From assembly GCA_001604405.1 (NCBI GenBank), contig LVBL01000008.1, positions 1 through 64,000 on the forward strand: DNA of 64,000 nucleotides, given 5' to 3'. The stretch comes from Spirochaetales bacterium Spiro_10. Lineage in GTDB: Bacteria > Spirochaetota > Spirochaetia > Treponematales > Treponemataceae. The position numbers and the translations under genes are program-made. The notes beneath the pieces are model-generated. The model worked only from the letters and a program-made list of their open reading frames with translations. It had not been told where the DNA came from and made no database searches. Shown here one piece after another: positions 60,532 to 64,000 of the stretch; the stretch's first letter is position 1, and the number at the start of each line of letters is the position of its first letter.

Positions 60532-62184
60532 ATGCCCACGATCACGATCGGCTTCCCGGACGACACCACGCGAACAGTACCGTCTCCCGTTACAGGAAAC
60601 CAGTTGTTGCCGTTTTTCGGGGGTCTTTCCCGGCCGGTAGTGGCGATTCGCGTGAACAACGAGCTCTTTTCATTGACAAGAAACATTGACGTCAGCGCGC
60701 GCGTCGAGCCGGTCACGAACGAAACGACGGAAGGCTCGAACGTATGCCGCAGGACGCTCTGTCTCGTGCTAGCGGCGGCCGCGAGAAAACTCTACCCGGA
60801 GCTTCGGCTTCTCGTCGGCCACAGCCTCGGCTACGGTTATTATTACACCCTCGAGTCCGCGGGAAACAGCCATTCGATCGATCTTGCCGCCCTTGAAAAC
60901 GAGATGCGTTCCATCGTCTCGAGCGACCATCCGATCGCGACGCGCTACGTCTCCTACGAGGAGGCGCTGACGATGTTCGCGGACTCCAACCAGCCGGACA
61001 CCTGGCGCCTTATCAAGCAGACAAGCAAGCCCCGCATCCTCGTAAACACGCTTGACGGGTATTCCGACCTGTACTTCCAGCCGCTCCTGGCCAGTACCGG
61101 AATGCTTACCGTTTTCGAGCTCCGGCCCTTCGGGGAGGGCTTCCTTCTGAGGTTCCCGCCTACGGCTCATCCCGATCGCCTGAGCGAGTTCGAGGACATA
61201 CCGCAGCTGTTCGCAATACTGAGCCAGTCGAAGAAATGGGGAAAGATGATCGGCGTCTCGTCAGTCGGACAGCTCAACGAGCTTGTCGAGCAACGTCGCG
61301 TCAAGGATTTCGTCGAGATCACCGAGACGCTGCAGAACAAGAAGATAGCCGAGATAGCCGACAGGATATCGGAGAGAAAGTCGGTCAAGGTCGTGCTGAT
61401 CGCGGGTCCTTCAAGTTCGGGAAAGACGACGACGTCCAAAAAGCTCTCAATGCAGTTGCGCGTCCTCGGCTACGAGCCGCTCCTCATAAGCCTCGACGAC
61501 TACTATCGCGGAAAGGACAACACTCCGCTGGACGAGGACGGCAAGCCGGACTTCGAGTGCCTTGAAGCCCTTGATGTCCCCCTCCTCAACGAGAAACTGG
61601 TCGATCTCTTCGACGGCAAAGACGTCGAGCTGCCGACGTTCGACTTCAAGACGAACGCGAGAAGATACAGCGGCAAAAAAACGACCCTCAACGAGCGGAG
61701 CATCCTCATACTCGAGGGGATTCACGGTCTTAACGACCGCCTCACGCCCCGCGTCCCGCCCGAATTCAAATTCAAGATTTACCTGTCCGCCCTGACGCAG
61801 CTCAACCTCGACGACCATAACCGCATACCGACGTCCGACAACCGCCTTGTCCGCAGGATCGTGCGCGACGCGCAATTCCGCGGCAAGGGGGCCGCGGGAA
61901 CGATCGGCATGTGGGCGAGCGTGCAACGGGGCGAGAGACTTCATATTTTCCCGTTTCAGGACAAGGCGGACGTCATGTTCAACACGGCACTCGACTACGA
62001 ACTTTCGGCGCTCAAGGTTTACGCGGAGCCCCTGCTGCGCGCGGTAAAGCCGAACGAACGCGAATACAGCGAGGCGTCGCGGCTCCTCATGTTCCTGAAC
62101 AACTTCTCGCCGATTCCCTCATCGTACGTGCCGGGGCAATCCATCATCCGCGAGTTCATCGGGGACAGCGACTTCAAGTACTGA
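60532..62184 (+). CDS. Nucleoside (uridine) kinase with threonyl-tRNA-synthetase-like N-terminal region
   Basis: 550 residues. The N-terminal 60 residues form a TGS-like domain (TITIGFPDDTTRTV), followed to about 220 by a region resembling the second additional domain of threonyl-tRNA synthetase (LLVGHSLGYGYYY, DHPIATRYVSYEEALTMF). The kinase begins near 285: P-loop GPSSSGKTTTS, LISLDDYYRGKD, LILEGIHGLND. Phosphorylates uridine or cytidine for pyrimidine salvage. This three-part architecture is known from Treponema and anaerobes. GGAGGA lies before the ATG. Convergent with fliJ nine bases later. Confidence 0.9.
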   Translation: MPTITIGFPDDTTRTVPSPVTGNQLLPFFGGLSRPVVAIRVNNELFSLTRNIDVSARVEPVTNETTEGSNVCRRTLCLVLAAAARKLYPELRLLVGHSLGYGYYYTLESAGNSHSIDLAALENEMRSIVSSDHPIATRYVSYEEALTMFADSNQPDTWRLIKQTSKPRILVNTLDGYSDLYFQPLLASTGMLTVFELRPFGEGFLLRFPPTAHPDRLSEFEDIPQLFAILSQSKKWGKMIGVSSVGQLNELVEQRRVKDFVEITETLQNKKIAEIADRISERKSVKVVLIAGPSSSGKTTTSKKLSMQLRVLGYEPLLISLDDYYRGKDNTPLDEDGKPDFECLEALDVPLLNEKLVDLFDGKDVELPTFDFKTNARRYSGKKTTLNERSILILEGIHGLNDRLTPRVPPEFKFKIYLSALTQLNLDDHNRIPTSDNRLVRRIVRDAQFRGKGAAGTIGMWASVQRGERLHIFPFQDKADVMFNTALDYELSALKVYAEPLLRAVKPNEREYSEASRLLMFLNNFSPIPSSYVPGQSIIREFIGDSDFKY

Positions 62185-62193
62185 GTCGCAGCG

Positions 62194-62625
62194 TCATACG
62201 TCGGACCTGTCGCGCGAATTGGCTATATCGTCAAGGATCTCGGCCTCGTCGCGAAGCCTTTCCCCTTTCCATACGGCGGTCTTTTTCTCGCGAAGCTTGG
62301 TGAGTACCCTTCTGGCCTTCGTCGTTTCCACGTATTCCGCCCGTTTCCGCTCGACAACGAGCTCGGCCGCGGCGAGTTCCTCGAGCCGCCGCTCCTTCTC
62401 CGCGTCGAGCCGCTGAATGTACCGTTCAATCGCTATCAGTTCCCCCATCGAGGCCGAAGGCGAGCGCTCGCGCGAAGAGGACACGCGCTTCTGCGCAATC
62501 TCCTGGAGTCTCAAGGCTATCCGTTCGCGTTCTGAAATCGCCTTTCCCAGAGCGAACTCCGCCTCCTTCTCCCTGAAAGCGCGGAGGTCGAGGATTTTCT
62601 CGAGCGAAAACGAAAAGCGCTTCAT
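62194..62625 (-). CDS. fliJ: Flagellar export protein FliJ
   Basis: 143 residues, almost wholly coiled coil. FSLEKILDLRAFREKEAEFA at the start and RRLEELAAAELVVERKRAEY in the middle fit FliJ, the stalk that fits in the FliI ring and delivers export chaperones. Nine bases after fliI, same strand. Confidence 0.88.
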   Translation of the reverse strand: MKRFSFSLEKILDLRAFREKEAEFALGKAISERERIALRLQEIAQKRVSSSRERSPSASMGELIAIERYIQRLDAEKERRLEELAAAELVVERKRAEYVETTKARRVLTKLREKKTAVWKGERLRDEAEILDDIANSRDRSDV

Positions 62626-62634
62626 CTGCCAGTG

Positions 62635-64000
62635 CTATTCCTGCCAGTCGCTCTGTTCGTACGATTCGGGAGACTCCGGAGCGTGGGCGTATTTCGGCCT
62701 TGCTCCCGTGCCGTGGAAGGACGACTCTTCGGAGGGGATTTCCATGCCGGTAACCGCCGACATGAGCTTGAGTGTTTCCGCGATCGGGGCCGGATCCGCG
62801 ACGTCCTGGCACAGGAACGACTCGATCTTCTCGTGGTGCGCGATTGCCTCGTCTATCGACGGGTTAGTCCCCTTCTGGTACGCTCCGACGTTGATCATGT
62901 CCTCCGACTCGTCATAGACCGCCATCATGCGGCGGATGAACCCGGCCGCCTTCTTCGTGACAGCGCCCGAAACGCGGTTCGCGAGCCTTGATACACTCGC
63001 AAGCACGTCGATAGACGGATAGTGATAGCGTTGCGCGAGCTTTCGGCTCAGGATTACGTGGCCGTCAAGAATACCGCGTACGGTATCGGAAATAGGCTCG
63101 TCCATATCGTCGCCGTCGACGAGCACCGTATAAAAACCGGTAATGCTTCCCTTGTCCGAGGTGCCGCTCCGCTCAAGCAGTTTGGGAAGGGTCTCGAAAA
63201 CGCTTGGCGTGTACCCGCGGGTTGCCGGCGGTTCCCCGATCGCGAGACCGATTTCACGCAAGGCCTTTGCAAAACGCGTTACCGAATCGAACATGAGCAT
63301 GACGTCCTTGCCCTGGTCGCGGAAATACTCGGCAACGGCAGTGGCGACGTATGCCCCGCGGATTCGCGCGAGCGGAGACTGGTCGGAGGTTGCCATGACC
63401 ACGACGGAACGCTTGAGGCCCTCGGGACCCAGATCATTCTTGATGAAATCCACAACCTCGCGGCCGCGCTCACCTATCAGGGCGATGACGTTCACGTCCG
63501 CGTTCGTGTTGCGCGCTATCATTCCCAAAAGGGTCGATTTTCCGACGCCGGAGCCCGCGAAGATGCCGAGCCTCTGCCCCCGTCCGACGGCAAGCAGGCC
63601 GTCGATGGCTCGGACGCCGGTAACGATGCGGTCCTCGATGGTCTTTCTCTTCATCGGGTCGGGTGGCGCCGAAACGGCGGGATAGTGCGTCGCTGAGATT
63701 ATTTCCTCTCGGCCGTCCGCCGCCTTGCCCATCCCGTCAAGGACGCGGCCGAGCAGCATGTCGCCGACCGGCACCGAGAGGATGGAACCTGAGGCGATAA
63801 CCATGCATCCTATCTCGATGCCGTTCACGTCGCCGAAGCTCATGAGCTGTACGGTCGTTCCGTCGAGTCCGACGACCTCGGCGAACACGGGGGCGTTTCC
63901 GCGGGACAGCAGTATCTGGCATATCTCGCCGACCACCGCCTGCGGACCGTGGCTCTCGATCAGCATCCCCTTCACGCGCGTCACGACCCCCGTGTATTTG
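62635..64000 (-). CDS. fliI: Flagellar export ATPase FliI, N-terminus outside the window
   Basis: The frame is still open at the right edge (KYTGVVTRVKG), so the GTG at 63984 is probably internal and the true start lies beyond the window. Visible are 454 residues: Walker A IFAGSGVGKSTLLG, IGERGREVVDF, VVVMATSDQSPLARIRGAY and a C-terminal tail. FliI is the hexameric ATPase that powers flagellar protein export. The C-terminus runs 40 residues longer than many FliI (GTGARPKYAHAPESPESYEQ). Followed by fliJ. Confidence 0.95.
   Translation of the reverse strand, partial: KYTGVVTRVKGMLIESHGPQAVVGEICQILLSRGNAPVFAEVVGLDGTTVQLMSFGDVNGIEIGCMVIASGSILSVPVGDMLLGRVLDGMGKAADGREEIISATHYPAVSAPPDPMKRKTIEDRIVTGVRAIDGLLAVGRGQRLGIFAGSGVGKSTLLGMIARNTNADVNVIALIGERGREVVDFIKNDLGPEGLKRSVVVMATSDQSPLARIRGAYVATAVAEYFRDQGKDVMLMFDSVTRFAKALREIGLAIGEPPATRGYTPSVFETLPKLLERSGTSDKGSITGFYTVLVDGDDMDEPISDTVRGILDGHVILSRKLAQRYHYPSIDVLASVSRLANRVSGAVTKKAAGFIRRMMAVYDESEDMINVGAYQKGTNPSIDEAIAHHEKIESFLCQDVADPAPIAETLKLMSAVTGMEIPSEESSFHGTGARPKYAHAPESPESYEQSDWQE

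Noticed and set aside
1-64000. Insertion sequences, prophage, CRISPR arrays or foreign islands
   Set aside because: No transposase, integrase, direct-repeat array or abrupt composition change was noticed while reading the whole window.

Overview
The window is about 64 kb of GC-rich, gene-dense chromosome from a motile spirochaete, most likely Treponema-like (Spirochaetales). The main evidence is the flagellar sheath protein FlaA (33723-34790), the flagellar export genes fliI/fliJ at the right edge, and a radical SAM/SPASM protein resembling the spirochaete-specific spiro-SPASM family. Many TPR proteins, an RsbU/RsbV/RsbW-like module and a cyclase-tail-like TPR peptide fit the same assignment. 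No insertion sequence, prophage, CRISPR array or obvious foreign island was seen. Most neighbouring genes overlap by 1-26 bases, so the region reads as a series of compact operons.

Left part (1-13.2 kb): the end of an AEC transporter, mfd with a HAD phosphatase, an exported protein and a pseudo-receiver/PilZ-like protein, ileS with a lipoprotein and two zinc-ribbon proteins, and the redox repressor rex coupled to an rRNA methyltransferase. 13.2-21.8 kb is one minus-strand operon: radical SAM enzyme, lipase-like hydrolase, a 1420-residue protein built like mammalian soluble adenylyl cyclase, and a membrane-anchored metallophosphoesterase. 21.9-28.5 kb holds core genes (rpmE, rho, pncC, bactofilin, response regulator, lnt, HU, rpsT).

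Middle part (28.6-43.1 kb): a 56-residue zinc-ribbon gene with its own promoter and terminator, plsC, a DinG-type helicase with a RadC-like JAB domain, tRNA-Glu, and an alarmone-synthetase-like TPR protein. A six-gene overlapping operon then runs towards flaA: spiro-SPASM-like enzyme, GT2-like transferase, cytidylyltransferase/PseG-like/methyltransferase fusion, ATP-grasp ligase, cell-wall amidase and GerMN protein. This looks like an uncharacterised glycan or envelope modification system.

Right part (43.2-64 kb): xseA-xseB-mutL, two envelope TPR genes, and a six-gene plus-strand operon (TPR/Mrr-like protein, variant metallophosphoesterase, ParB-like protein, PP2C phosphatase, STAS antagonist, RsbW-like kinase) closed by a clear terminator. 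After that come two hypothetical envelope or regulatory genes, aconitase with an HD hydrolase, a ComFB-domain protein, tRNA-Pro and tRNA-Arg, a nucleoside kinase, and fliJ/fliI.

Starts were chosen from Shine-Dalgarno sites and overlaps. Several genes lack a Shine-Dalgarno site and instead have a -10 box 7-10 bases before the start codon, which suggests leaderless transcripts. All functional calls rest on motifs read by eye; no database search was run.
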